The notes: generated by a model from the letters alone, not told the origin. Positions 20,419-29,108 are shown, counted from the first letter of the stretch. The stretch is DNA of 64,000 nt from Rhizomicrobium palustre (GCF_011761565.1 NZ_JAASRM010000001.1:3844139-3908138); one strand, 5' to 3'. A program made the numbers and translations.

Positions 20419-21528
20419 TTAAGCTCCTTGGCGGGCGGGCGGTTGCACGGCGCTGGGACTTTTGGGCTCGCCCGCGCGGCGCCGGAACGACACCGAATAA
20501 GCCGCCGACCGTGCCGAGAGCAGCGGATCGTCCGAGGGCTGAATACCGTGCGGCAGCATCATCGGATCGAAATTGATATCGCGGCAATTGCCGTCTTCTT
20601 CCGCCGTCAGCGCCGATACCGTCAGCACGCCCGCATCGATTTTCACCCGGTCTTTCGGCCACATCTTGCTGGCATCATTGGTGGGATCGCCGGGCGCCCC
20701 GATGGTGACGATCAGATGCCATTGCACTGGGCCTTTGGCGAGGCGCCGTTCGAGATCGGTGAAGAGAAAATTCTGGTCGCTTGGGGCAGTCTTGAGCGCG
20801 GGCTGAAACGGCTCGACCGGCACCATCGCCCAGCGCACCGGCGTTTTCTTGCCCGCCGCATCGACAAATAAAAACGCGTTCAAGCTTTCATAGCGGTCAT
20901 CGGCAAAGCCTTTGGAAAACGGCGTCGCCTTGATGATCGCGATGGCTTGCACAGCTTCGGGATGCTTCTTCAGAAACGCCGGAAACGCAGCAGGATCGGG
21001 CTTGCCGTTCGGCCCCGGCTTGGCTGTGGAGACCTGATCGTAAAAGCCCTGCACATCCTTCACTGGCAGCACCGGAATATCATTCATGCCCGTGCGCCAG
21101 ACCTCGCCATTGGATGTAGTGAAATTGAGCGCCATGCTGCGCACGGTGGAGGGCGTATCGGGCGTCCGTGGCATGCCGCCTGCGAGCGCGAAGCGGCCAA
21201 ACACCGGCACCGTGCCCGGCTTGAACACCACAGCATCCGAGATCGCGGCCGCATCCCCGCTCGCCTGGAAAGTCCCGGCGAGACAGACGCCTTTGGTGTG
21301 ATTGCGCCGGAAGCCGGGATGAACGCCATTGACCGCTTCAAAAGTATTGATGATGCGGGTCTGGGTCAGCCGGTGCGAGAAAAGTCCACCCGCCCAAGCG
21401 AAAGCCGTGGCCGCACCCAGCACCACCGCACCAATCCCGGCCATGGCCAGCATCGCACGCGGGTTCAGCACGGCGCGCAAACTATAGCGCTCCTTTGCGT
21501 AAGCATTCTTCTCTTGGTTTGGTGGCAT
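20419..21528 (-). CDS. Membrane-anchored catalase-family peroxidase
   Basis: A small catalase-related haem peroxidase of the SrpA type, 369 residues. The ATG at 21528 has GGAG eight bases upstream; an earlier in-frame start at 21576 has none. An N-terminal anchor (AMAGIGAVVLGAATAFAWAGGLF) places the enzyme in the periplasm. The distal histidine lies in GFRRNHTKGVCLAGTF and the proximal haem tyrosine in the C-terminal LLSARSAAYSVSFRRR. The typical clade-3 catalase lid regions are missing, as expected for this shorter family. It is co-transcribed with cytochrome b561 downstream, a recurrent pairing. Confidence 0.87.
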   Translation of the reverse strand: MPPNQEKNAYAKERYSLRAVLNPRAMLAMAGIGAVVLGAATAFAWAGGLFSHRLTQTRIINTFEAVNGVHPGFRRNHTKGVCLAGTFQASGDAAAISDAVVFKPGTVPVFGRFALAGGMPRTPDTPSTVRSMALNFTTSNGEVWRTGMNDIPVLPVKDVQGFYDQVSTAKPGPNGKPDPAAFPAFLKKHPEAVQAIAIIKATPFSKGFADDRYESLNAFLFVDAAGKKTPVRWAMVPVEPFQPALKTAPSDQNFLFTDLERRLAKGPVQWHLIVTIGAPGDPTNDASKMWPKDRVKIDAGVLTVSALTAEEDGNCRDINFDPMMLPHGIQPSDDPLLSARSAAYSVSFRRRAGEPKSPSAVQPPARQGA

Positions 21529-21718
21529 GAAGTCTTCTCCACTGGTGTTGAAGGCCATTCGTGCAGCCGTGAGCACCGGTTACACGTCACCTATCCGAAA
21601 TCTTGCACAACCGAGGGGAGATTTCACGCAACTTCGCACCTAAATTCCGGAGGGTGGCTTCCTGTTTGTACGCTTTGCATACAAGATCACTTGGCGCCAA
21701 CCGCTGATGGAGCGCGCC

Positions 21719-22411
21719 ATGGCTCTTCACATCCGCCTACCAGCACTGTCCTGCATCGCACTGCTTCTGCTCACGGGCTGCAGCAGCGAAACCCTGTTCC
21801 GCTCCGACTTCTCACCCAGCACCATCGGTGATCCGCCTGCGCAAACCCAACCGGTCGGCACACTGAAAGTCTGGGGGCCGGGCGTCACGGTGGTGGCTGC
21901 GCCGCCTGATGCGTCGCCGTCCGGCAAATGGGTCGAGATCACCCGCACCACCAGCCCCACGGCGACGCCGGGCATCCAGGGTCAATTCACGCGCCAAGCG
22001 GGCGACGGGATCTATACCTTCAGCGCCGTGCTTTATCTTCCAACCGGCTCCAATGGCCCATCAACGATCCAGTTCGAGCGGTCCGGCGCCACAGACTTCA
22101 AAAGCTTTCTGCATCTGGATTTCATGGCCGACAACACGGTGCGGATTGACGACGGCTATAACGGACCCAATTTCGGAAATTTTCCGCGCAACAAGCCCTT
22201 CGGCGTACAGGTCACGCTCAACATCAACGCAAGCCCGAGCGCGCATATCGTGCTTTATGGCGACGGCGCCTCGGGCACGGCGGATTGCACCGTCCTTCCA
22301 CCCTTCAGGGGCGATGCGCATCTCTTCGGCGCGGTTCGAGCCTGGATCGGCTTTCCCAATGAAGGCACCTTCGACATCACCAATATCGTGGTGACGAAAC
22401 GAAACAACTGA
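21719..22411 (+). CDS. Putative lipoprotein of unknown function
   Basis: A 230-residue exported protein. The ATG at 21719 has GGAG upstream. The signal peptide ends in a lipobox (LLLLTGC, cysteine near residue 20), so it is lipid-anchored. The mature part is beta-rich and reads like a concanavalin/jelly-roll fold: TFSAVLYLPTGSNGPSTIQFE, FLHLDFMADNTVRIDD, then AHIVLYGDGASGTADC and the terminal FDITNIVVTK strand. No active-site motif is recognised. It is divergent from the catalase operon and stands alone. Confidence 0.65.
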   Translation: MALHIRLPALSCIALLLLTGCSSETLFRSDFSPSTIGDPPAQTQPVGTLKVWGPGVTVVAAPPDASPSGKWVEITRTTSPTATPGIQGQFTRQAGDGIYTFSAVLYLPTGSNGPSTIQFERSGATDFKSFLHLDFMADNTVRIDDGYNGPNFGNFPRNKPFGVQVTLNINASPSAHIVLYGDGASGTADCTVLPPFRGDAHLFGAVRAWIGFPNEGTFDITNIVVTKRNN

Positions 22412-22502
22412 TCCGCGCACGCAAAATATTTCCGCCGTCCCCACTTTCTGCTTTGACGGCAGGCTGTAGGATGCATATTCGCATTTCCTCGCACCGGATC
22501 TC

Positions 22503-23342
22503 ATGTCTTTCTTGCGCGCCACCGGGCCGTTCGCGGCGGTATCGTTCATTGCTGTCATCATGGGCGCCATCACGGCCCATTTGCATGGCGTCGGCCCGGC
22601 GCTGATCGCGCTGAATCTTGCAGCCTGGGTGATCGGCCTCAGCGCGGCCTTCGCACTCTCCAAGGCGAGCCCCCAAACAGCCCTGCCGCTCGCAATCCTC
22701 GCCACTGCCGCCCTCGCCACCACACTAGCATCGCCCGGCATGGAGGGCGTGCATCGCTGGATCGGTTTAGGCCCCCTCAAGCTCAACGCTGCCGAGGCCG
22801 TGTTGCCGCTGGCCTTGGTGGCGCTCGCCAGCCTTACCACCAACTCACGTGCGCGCCTGCTGTTGCCCGCCGCAATCGCCGTGCTCTTAGCCAAACAGCC
22901 GGATGCCTCTCAGGCGTGTGCTTTCACGGGGGGCGCGCTGGCGCTGGTCCTCACCACAGCCCAGCCCGTTATTCTCCGGGCGCTTACTATTGTGGCGATG
23001 ATTGCCGCTGCCACGCTCGCTTGCCTTCTGCCAGATCCTTTGGCGCCAGTGCCATATGTGGAGGGTATCATCGGCCTCGCCGCGCAAAGCTCACCTATAC
23101 TCGCCGCTCTCACCGTTCTGGCGCTCGCCGCCATTCCCCTGCTGATTGCCAATGCCGCCCGCAGCAGCAACACACCAGCCCCATATCGCCTTGGCGCACT
23201 GTCCCTCGCCATCTATTTCGCCCTCGCCTCCATCGCGTCTGCTCTTGGCGCTTTTCCCGTGCCGCTTATCGGCATAGGGCTCAGCCCCATTCTCGGTTTC
23301 TGGCTGGGGATAGGCTTTCTGACCGCGCTGAAGAAAAACTGA
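22503..23342 (+). CDS. Small polytopic membrane protein with a SEDS-like motif
   Basis: A 279-residue membrane protein with about nine hydrophobic segments. The segment GMEGVHRWIGLGPLKLNAAEAVLPLALVALAS resembles the signature of the FtsW/RodA (SEDS) family, where G..RWI.LG...QPSE is followed by a membrane helix. The protein is about 100 residues shorter than SEDS polymerases and has A-A-E instead of P-S-E. The conserved aspartate loop of active SEDS proteins cannot be located with confidence. It may be a degenerate relative or an unrelated protein with a chance match. It is not next to division genes. Confidence 0.55.
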   Translation: MSFLRATGPFAAVSFIAVIMGAITAHLHGVGPALIALNLAAWVIGLSAAFALSKASPQTALPLAILATAALATTLASPGMEGVHRWIGLGPLKLNAAEAVLPLALVALASLTTNSRARLLLPAAIAVLLAKQPDASQACAFTGGALALVLTTAQPVILRALTIVAMIAAATLACLLPDPLAPVPYVEGIIGLAAQSSPILAALTVLALAAIPLLIANAARSSNTPAPYRLGALSLAIYFALASIASALGAFPVPLIGIGLSPILGFWLGIGFLTALKKN

Positions 23343-23459
23343 TCCTCATTCCCAGCGCCGCCCAGCAGACATTCTGTCAAAACTCCATCACCGAAGCGTC
23401 ACACGGAATCGGCAAAGTTCCGCTACGCGGGCGCAACACCCGGCTATGTGGAGGCGGAA

Positions 23460-23882
23460 ATGAAGGGGCTTCTGTCATCGCTTTCGGCGGCAACGCTGGC
23501 GGCCATGCTGTCGGTGCCAGTGCAAGCCGCCACCGAAGAACCCACTTCCAGCGCCTGGCAATGGCTGGAGCTCATCGACCACGGCAAATATAGCGAGAGC
23601 TGGGCGGAAGGCTCGGCTTTATTCCGTGCACGGATCACTGAGCGCTCCTGGGAATCCAAGATTCAGATTTTTCATGATGCCGTGGGAAGCATCGTTTGGC
23701 GCGATGTCTTGGGCGTTTCCTCCGTCGCCGATCCCAAGGGCCTGCCGAAGGGCCTATACCAAGTCGTGCATTACAAATCGAAATTCACCGACGCGCGCGG
23801 AAAGAAAAGCGAATACGAGGAAACCGTCACCCTCATTCTCGAGAACGGGCTTTATCGGGTCGCGACCTACGACGTCAAATAG
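23460..23882 (+). CDS. DUF4019 exported protein
   Basis: A 140-residue secreted protein. The ATG at 23460 has GGAGG five bases upstream; an in-frame GTG at 23448 overlaps that site. After a signal peptide (SSLSAATLAAMLSVPVQA) comes the DUF4019 pattern: AWQWLELIDHGKYSESWAEGSALFRARITERSWESKI, VLGVSS, LPKGLYQVVHYKSKFTD, EETVTLILENGLYRVATYDVK. Members are small periplasmic or lipid-anchored proteins of unknown role. It stands alone. Confidence 0.8.
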   Translation: MKGLLSSLSAATLAAMLSVPVQAATEEPTSSAWQWLELIDHGKYSESWAEGSALFRARITERSWESKIQIFHDAVGSIVWRDVLGVSSVADPKGLPKGLYQVVHYKSKFTDARGKKSEYEETVTLILENGLYRVATYDVK

Positions 23883-23959
23883 CAAAGCCGCCGCTGACAG
23901 CGGAACCATTGTCCGAGACCCCGCGTTCACCTCCCGCGAAACGGTGTGTGGGAGCGGTC

Positions 23960-24112
23960 ATGAGCCTTGTTCTGATCATCATCTTGGTACTTCTGATCGT
24001 CGGCGCATTCCCGAGCTGGCCTTACTCCTCCGGCTGGGGCTATTACCCGTCGGGCGGTCTGGGCCTCGTGCTGCTGATTATCCTCATTCTGGTCCTGATG
24101 GGGCGGCTATAG
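23960..24112 (+). CDS. DUF3309 small membrane protein
   Basis: A 50-residue protein with two hydrophobic segments (SLVLIIILVLLIVGAF and GLVLLIILILVLMGRL) joined by PSWPYSSGWGYYPSGG. This is the DUF3309 pattern, widespread in Proteobacteria and of unknown function. GGGAG six bases upstream of the ATG supports translation. Confidence 0.85.
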   Translation: MSLVLIIILVLLIVGAFPSWPYSSGWGYYPSGGLGLVLLIILILVLMGRL

Positions 24113-24253
24113 CGCCCCAACGGCACCTTCAGTGGTCAAGGTTGCGGCCAAGGTTACGGGAAGTTCAGCCTGCAATTTGCCGAAATCCGTTCAGGGCGCG
24201 TTCAGCCTCGAAATATGATGCTATAGTCAGCATCTACCAAAGGAGTGCTTCGC

Positions 24254-24922
24254 GTGTTGAGGAAACTGTTGATGGCGGGGGCCACCCTCGCAGTTCTGAG
24301 CGGGGCCGCGCTGGCGCAACCTTACCCAGTCCCCCCGGGCGCCGATCCCGAAGGCTATTACAGCCGCTCCGACCGTGACGGCTATTACGACCGCCGCGGC
24401 CAATATCATCGCTTCAGCGAGTACCGTGATCGCGATCGCGATAATTACCGCGACCGCGATAGCTATAGCCCGCCGCCACCTCCGCCGGACTATGATCGCG
24501 ACGCCGCCTATGTGCGGGACTGCCGTAATCAGAACTCCTCCAACAAGACGGTCGGCACCATCTTCGGCGCCCTCGCGGGCGGCCTGATCGGCGGCGCAGC
24601 CAGCCATGGCAATGGCGGCGCAGTGGTCGGCGGCGCGATCCTGGGCGGTCTCCTCGGCAATGCGGTCTCCAAGGAGATCCCCTGCGAAGACCATCCTTAC
24701 GCCTTCCGCGCCTACTCCACCGGCCTCAACGGCGATCTTGGCCGCCGCTATGAGTGGCGCCATGACGACAACTACGGCTACTTCACCCCGCAGCGGGAAT
24801 TCTATCGCGGTCGCACCGTCTGCCGTTCCTGGAGCGAGACGAGCTATGTCCGTGGCCGGGAATACACCCGTTCCGGAACCGCCTGCCGCCAGACCGACGG
24901 CAACTGGCGTTTCGACGACTAG
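24254..24922 (+). CDS. Exported glycine-zipper protein with an Asp/Arg-rich tract
   Basis: An exported protein of 222 residues. GTG at 24254 has AAGGAG eight bases upstream; a GTG nine bases earlier overlaps that site and is less likely. A signal peptide (LLMAGATLAVLSGAALA) is followed by a charged low-complexity tract of alternating Arg-Asp-Tyr (about residues 36-60) and a run of seven prolines. A glycine-zipper membrane hairpin follows (GTIFGALAGGLIGGAAS and GAVVGGAILGGLLGNAVS). The C-terminal part has cysteine pairs and a CRSWSETSYVRGREYTRSGTACRQ segment as in other surface-antigen/17-kDa-like proteins. It is probably outer-membrane associated. Confidence 0.75.
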   Translation: MLRKLLMAGATLAVLSGAALAQPYPVPPGADPEGYYSRSDRDGYYDRRGQYHRFSEYRDRDRDNYRDRDSYSPPPPPPDYDRDAAYVRDCRNQNSSNKTVGTIFGALAGGLIGGAASHGNGGAVVGGAILGGLLGNAVSKEIPCEDHPYAFRAYSTGLNGDLGRRYEWRHDDNYGYFTPQREFYRGRTVCRSWSETSYVRGREYTRSGTACRQTDGNWRFDD

Positions 24923-24947
24923 GCCCCAATACACCAGAAGCGTGAAG

Positions 24948-24971
24948 AAAGGCCCGTTTATGCGGGCCTTT
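24948..24971 (+). terminator. Hairpin terminator after the glycine-zipper gene
   Basis: AAAGGCCCG, a six-base loop, and CGGGCCTTT form a perfect 9-bp stem 25 bases after the stop. The following sequence is T-rich but interrupted (TCGCATTTATT). Confidence 0.75.
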
Positions 24972-25052
24972 CGCATTTATTCGGTCCAATTCAAGCATTG
25001 AGTAAGGTTTAAAATCTAGGCTAGGCGCCGCAAGAACCGGCTTTTCGAGTGT

Positions 25053-25619
25053 ATGGAATCGACCTGGACGATCCGCGTGAACGAACGCAGCTTCGGGCCT
25101 TACACGCTCGAGCAGATGCGCGTCTTCACCACTGAGGGACGTCTGGCCCCCCATTCCCTGGTGGCCCGCGGCAGAGGTAGCGATTACCGTATGGCCGCCG
25201 AAGACGCCGAACTCGCCACGCTCTTTCGCCCGGCCGCCATACCCCAAGCGCCGCGCCCGGTCTTTTTCACGGCCGAAGGCGATATCGGCCAGTCTCAAAA
25301 GCGAGACGCCGAAGCCTCGCAGTTCTCCCGCTTCCTGGTCCTCGCGGATATGAAATCGCGCTCCATCGCGGGGCTCGAGGAAGAGATCTTCCGTTTCGGA
25401 CGCGCGGTGCCGCTGATGCCGCAAGCCTGGCTCCTTATCACCGACCAGTCCCTTAATGCCGTGCGCAATTGCCTGATCCAGAAACTCGGCCGTATTGATA
25501 CGCTGTTCGTGGTGGATATCGCCCGCAACAAGGCGGCGTGGTCAGGCTATGGATTGGAAGCCGATTCCCGCATTCGCCGGGTCTGGCAGGAAGCCATCAA
25601 ACAGACCGCCGCCGAGTAA
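25053..25619 (+). CDS. GYF_2 (DUF4339)-domain protein
   Basis: A soluble 188-residue protein. The N-terminal 55 residues match the bacterial GYF_2 domain: WTIRVNERSFGPYTLEQMRVFTTEGRLAPHSLVARGRGSDYRMAAE, with the G-P-Y and the later L..TLF tail. In other proteins this domain binds proline-rich peptides or sits near membrane domains. The remaining 120 residues form an alpha/beta segment (FLVLADMKSRSIAGLEEEIFRFGRAVPLMPQAWLLITDQSLNAVRNCLIQKLGRIDTLFVVDIARNKAAW) that I cannot assign. It stands alone between the glycine-zipper gene and the L,D-transpeptidase. Confidence 0.7.
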   Translation: MESTWTIRVNERSFGPYTLEQMRVFTTEGRLAPHSLVARGRGSDYRMAAEDAELATLFRPAAIPQAPRPVFFTAEGDIGQSQKRDAEASQFSRFLVLADMKSRSIAGLEEEIFRFGRAVPLMPQAWLLITDQSLNAVRNCLIQKLGRIDTLFVVDIARNKAAWSGYGLEADSRIRRVWQEAIKQTAAE

Positions 25620-25652
25620 CCGTGCTATGCTCCCGTTAGAGGGAGTTTCGCC

Positions 25653-26246
25653 GTGCTCACCAGACGACGCCTGATCATCGCCGCGCCGGGATTGCTCAGC
25701 GCCTGCGCCACACAAGCTTCCACCGACAACCTGATCAAGGTCACTGCCAAGCCCGGATCGACCACAGGAGAAGTGGCATTCGAGGGCCAGCGCTATCCCT
25801 GCATGCTCGGACGTTCAGGCATCGTCAGCGCCAAGCATGAGGGCGATGGCGGCACGCCTGCCGGCGTTTTCCCGCTGCGCCGCGTCTATTACCGCCCCGA
25901 CCGGCTGGTGCGCCCGGGGACCGCCTTAAGGGCTCAAGCGCTGTCGCCAAATGATGGCTGGTGCGATGCGTCAGGCGATCCCAACTACAACAAGCCCGTA
26001 GTTTTGCCCTATGCAGCCAGCGCAGAGGCGCTGTGGCGGCAGGACGGGGCTTATGACGTCTTCGCGGTGATCGGCTACAATGATGCGCCCATCGTGCCCG
26101 GCGCGGGCAGCGCCATATTTCTGCATGTGATCCGGCAAGACGGCGCGGTGCGCTTACCCACTGCGGGCTGCGTGGCACTGGAAAGGGAGCACCTTCTCGA
26201 ATTGCTCTCGCACATCCGCCGCCAGACGCAGATCCGTATCGGCTAA
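25653..26246 (+). CDS. L,D-transpeptidase (YkuD) family protein
   Basis: An exported 197-residue protein. The N-terminus TRRRLIIAAPGLLSAC looks like a twin-arginine signal ending in a lipobox with cysteine 18, so it is probably a lipoprotein. The YkuD catalytic segment is present: IFLHV with His158 and the motif LPTAGCVAL with the nucleophilic Cys173. Such enzymes cross-link peptidoglycan or attach lipoproteins to it. The start GTG has GGGAG seven bases upstream, but that site is the right arm of a small hairpin (25630-25645). Confidence 0.85.
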   Translation: MLTRRRLIIAAPGLLSACATQASTDNLIKVTAKPGSTTGEVAFEGQRYPCMLGRSGIVSAKHEGDGGTPAGVFPLRRVYYRPDRLVRPGTALRAQALSPNDGWCDASGDPNYNKPVVLPYAASAEALWRQDGAYDVFAVIGYNDAPIVPGAGSAIFLHVIRQDGAVRLPTAGCVALEREHLLELLSHIRRQTQIRIG

Positions 26247-26262
26247 TTATTTCGCCAATGGA

Positions 26263-26997
26263 CTACTTGGAAAGCATGCGGGCGGCGGTGGCCAGCGCAT
26301 TGCTCCGGCGACGGCGATCGCGCCACAGCCGTGCCATCACATCCGTCATCCCCCCCAGAAACGCGATGGCGACGATGATGAAGGTGAGAATGGAGGTACG
26401 GCGCTGCTGCTGTTCGGTCTCCGCTTGATGGGCCTTCAGCGCCTTCAATTCGGCGCTGCGCATTGCTTCCAGCCCATTCAGCACCTCATAGCGCTTCTGA
26501 CGCTCGACCGGATCGATGATCACCGCAGCGACCTCGGCGGCGTGTTTCGGCCCTAGCGCCACCAGCTTTTCATACACCGCCGCATGCGCTTTCAATTTCT
26601 CTTTCAGTGCAGCAAGACCTGCCTGCTGCTGCGGACCAACGAGCGGCATCAGCTCGTCTAGCACGACCTTCAACCGGCCTTGCTTCTGGTATTCATGATC
26701 CAGGAAAAGAACCTGCCCGGTAAGCGCATAACCGCGCGCAGAATAATCGACACCGATGACGAGGCTGTTGATCTCTTCAATCTTCAGAAGCGCTGAGGTT
26801 GTGCGCTCCATATCGCGATTGGATTGGCGCAGCTTGGCCTCGGCGGAAAACAGAAGCGCCGCCGCCGAGGCTAGAAGCACCAGCCCGGTCACCAGCATCG
26901 CCTTACCGACTTCGGAAACATTCATCCGGTCAAGCATAGAAGGGCTCACTGTGCCGCTTTCCATAGAAGGGTCCACATCCTCTATACCCGCCAGCAT
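26263..26997 (-). CDS. Membrane protein with a CHASE3-like sensor
   Basis: A 244-residue protein with a membrane helix near residue 33 (AMLVTGLVLLASAAALLFSAEA), an extracytoplasmic helical domain of about 145 residues, and a second membrane helix near 205 (TSILTFIIVAIAFLGGMTDVMA). The outer domain matches CHASE3: EEINSLVIGVDYSARGYALTGQVLFLDHEYQ. The C-terminus ends in a short basic cytoplasmic tail without a kinase, cyclase or HAMP-linked output, so it is a sensor without an output domain. Several in-frame start codons exist in the first 25 residues. Confidence 0.65.
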   Translation of the reverse strand: MLAGIEDVDPSMESGTVSPSMLDRMNVSEVGKAMLVTGLVLLASAAALLFSAEAKLRQSNRDMERTTSALLKIEEINSLVIGVDYSARGYALTGQVLFLDHEYQKQGRLKVVLDELMPLVGPQQQAGLAALKEKLKAHAAVYEKLVALGPKHAAEVAAVIIDPVERQKRYEVLNGLEAMRSAELKALKAHQAETEQQQRRTSILTFIIVAIAFLGGMTDVMARLWRDRRRRSNALATAARMLSK

Positions 26998-27052
26998 TAC
27001 ATAGTTGTTAACACTGACAATGGCACGCGGATGGCACTCGCGGCAAGTTTGG

Positions 27053-27583
27053 TCACCCGATCTTTACCAAATCGCGACGATAGCGCGCTGATTTTTCAAC
27101 ATAAACGTGTGAAGCATCTTTTAGTGCCTTTCGCTGCTCTTCATTCAGCGTGCGGATGACCCGCCCCGGCGCGCCCACAATCAACGAGCCTTCTGAATAA
27201 GCCCGTCCTTCGGGGACCAAGGCATTCGCGCCGACCACGCTATACGCGCCGATGATGGCACCGTTTAGAAGTGTGGCACCCATGCCGATGAGCGCATGAT
27301 CACCCACGCGCGCGGAATGAATGGTTGCGCTATGCCCGACCGTCACACCTGCCCCCAGCACAATCGGCTGACCTGGGTCTGTATGTAATACAGCGTTATC
27401 CTGCACATTGCTGCCCTCGCCTAATGTGATCCAATCATTGTCGCCACGCAGCACCGCGCCAAACCACACGCTCGCATTTCTGAGCAGCCGCACACGTCCA
27501 ATCAGCACCGCGTTTGGTGCGATGAAGTATTCGCCGTCTGGCGGCAGTTCGGGCGAGACGCCATCGATGGAATAAAGCGGCAT
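27053..27583 (-). CDS. Gamma-class carbonic anhydrase family protein
   Basis: A left-handed beta-helix (hexapeptide repeat) protein of 176 residues, trimeric in the family. It contains VWFGAVLRGDNDWITLGEGSNVQDNAVLHTD, then VTVGHSATIHSARVGDHALIGMGATLLNG with the metal histidines, and the C-terminal helix RTLNEEQRKALKDASHVYVEKSARYR. ATG at 27583 is preferred over a TTG nine bases earlier because of the GAGG spacing. The second carbonic anhydrase of the window (beta type) is at 47960. Confidence 0.9.
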   Translation of the reverse strand: MPLYSIDGVSPELPPDGEYFIAPNAVLIGRVRLLRNASVWFGAVLRGDNDWITLGEGSNVQDNAVLHTDPGQPIVLGAGVTVGHSATIHSARVGDHALIGMGATLLNGAIIGAYSVVGANALVPEGRAYSEGSLIVGAPGRVIRTLNEEQRKALKDASHVYVEKSARYRRDLVKIG

Positions 27584-27864
27584 GACTGACAATCCTCAAA
27601 CGATGATAAAAGCGGCGCAGTGCTGCTTCGTTCATCATTATGCCAGTTATATGACGCGGCGAAATAACCGAGGCGCAAAGGCGCTGCGATGATATTCTAA
27701 ACACAGTCGCGTGATTCGAACTGATCACAGCGGAGGCGAAAACCGGTGCGGCGTTGCACAGTGGAAATTTCGAGCTTCCAACGGCCTTCCCGCCGCATCC
27801 TTCACGCACCGCATCACGCAACTGTCCCCAACAATGGCGTCTGTAAGTTGACCAGGGAGTACCC

Positions 27865-28605
27865 ATGGCCAAGCGGTCTGCGCGTTACAAAACTCGCGAA
27901 CTTTCAACGAGCGAAAACGTCCATCGATTGTTTCCGTCCAGCGGCGGGCGAACCCCGCGTGACGACGGGGCACGCGATCGAAAATATGTAAAAAATGTCC
28001 GGGCCATGAGCCCGGCGCAGCAATTGCTGCTCAATGCGCTTGAGGAGCGCAGCGTTACCCTCGCTTTGGGGCCTGCGGGCACCGGCAAAACCTATCTCGC
28101 CATCGCCAAAGGTGTTGAAGCCCTCGAACAGGGCCGGGTCAGCCGTATGGTGCTGTCACGTCCTGCGGTGGAAGCAGGTGAAAGTCTCGGCTTTTTGCCA
28201 GGCGATCTTGAACAGAAGCTGGCGCCTTATCTGCGCCCGCTTTACGACGCCCTCACGGAGCGGCTTGGCACCAAGCGTATGAAGGCGCTTTTGGCCGAAG
28301 GGGTGATTGAAATCGCTCCCGTCGCCTATATGCGCGGGCGCACGCTCAATGACTGCTTCGTGGTCATCGATGAGGCGCAGAACTGCACCTATACCCAGAT
28401 CAAGATGCTGCTGACGCGTCTTGGTTGGCGCTCGACCATGGTGCTGACGGGCGATCCGGACCAGACCGATTTGCTGCCCGGTCTATCAGGCCTCGCCGAT
28501 GTCGCCGAGCGTTTGGAGAAAGTGCCGGAAATCGCGGTGGTACGGCTCGCGGATGCCGATATCGTGCGTCACCCGCTGGTGGCTGGCATGCTGACGGTGC
28601 TCTAG
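27865..28605 (+). CDS. PhoH-family ATPase
   Basis: A 246-residue P-loop protein of the PhoH family. Walker A is GPAGTGKT at residues 69-76 and Walker B is CFVVIDEAQN. The block VLSRPAVEAGESLGFLPGDLEQKLAPYLRPLYDAL and the C-terminal TGDPDQTDLLPGLSGLADVAERL are diagnostic. The N-terminal 45 residues are basic and low-complexity, with no PIN or KH domain. This compact form differs from the ybeZ-type PhoH adjacent to ybeY, and no ybeY is nearby. It is probably an RNA-related ATPase; the target is not known. Confidence 0.88.
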   Translation: MAKRSARYKTRELSTSENVHRLFPSSGGRTPRDDGARDRKYVKNVRAMSPAQQLLLNALEERSVTLALGPAGTGKTYLAIAKGVEALEQGRVSRMVLSRPAVEAGESLGFLPGDLEQKLAPYLRPLYDALTERLGTKRMKALLAEGVIEIAPVAYMRGRTLNDCFVVIDEAQNCTYTQIKMLLTRLGWRSTMVLTGDPDQTDLLPGLSGLADVAERLEKVPEIAVVRLADADIVRHPLVAGMLTVL

Positions 28606-28611
28606 CCCCGT

Positions 28612-28902
28612 TCAGTGCGCCACATAGAGATTGAGGACGAACAGGCCGAGAGCAAAGCTCCAATAGCCTGCGACGGCAGCCGCCAGCCAAAAGGCGATGC
28701 TGGAGCATTTCTTGGCGCGAAAGCTCTTGGCCGCATTGCCGAACAACACGCTCGGCCCAGCCAGCACCATCACGCCGGCATAGACGACCTTGCCAGGCAG
28801 GCTCTCAGGCTTGTTCGCAATAAGCCGGTACAGATTGGCGGTGATGCCCGAGGCGGTGAACCCGAAGGCAATCGCGAACAGGATGATGACAAGACCGTGC
28901 AT
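28612..28902 (-). CDS. Small conserved-looking membrane protein
   Basis: A 96-residue protein with three hydrophobic segments (LVIILFAIAFGFTASGITANLYRLI, VVYAGVMVLAGPSVLFGNAAKSF and IAFWLAAAVAGYWSFALGLFVLNLYVA). The regular spacing, the VLAGPSVLFGNA loop and the absence of frame breaks suggest a real gene of a small inner-membrane family. The function is unknown. It converges on phoH with a six-base gap. Confidence 0.6.
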   Translation of the reverse strand: MHGLVIILFAIAFGFTASGITANLYRLIANKPESLPGKVVYAGVMVLAGPSVLFGNAAKSFRAKKCSSIAFWLAAAVAGYWSFALGLFVLNLYVAH

Positions 28903-29108
28903 GAAACCCCTCGACCAGTTGAGGGATCAACTGCATTGCCTGTGCCCGCTCCGGCCTGCAATTATGTGCCACTACGATACAGATTTCGCGATATCGGCGA
29001 GCCCGCGCTAACCAAACCTTGGGCCCGTGCCGATTTGAGCCGAGGCACTAACGGACTTTTGGCGCTTGCCGCATAATACTGGCCTTACCGACTCGGGATT
29101 TGGGGGAC

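Noticed and set aside
27593-27864. Possible RNA gene or small ORF upstream of phoH
   Set aside because: No tRNA-like or conserved RNA fold and no frame with a ribosome binding site; left as a promoter and leader region without a call.
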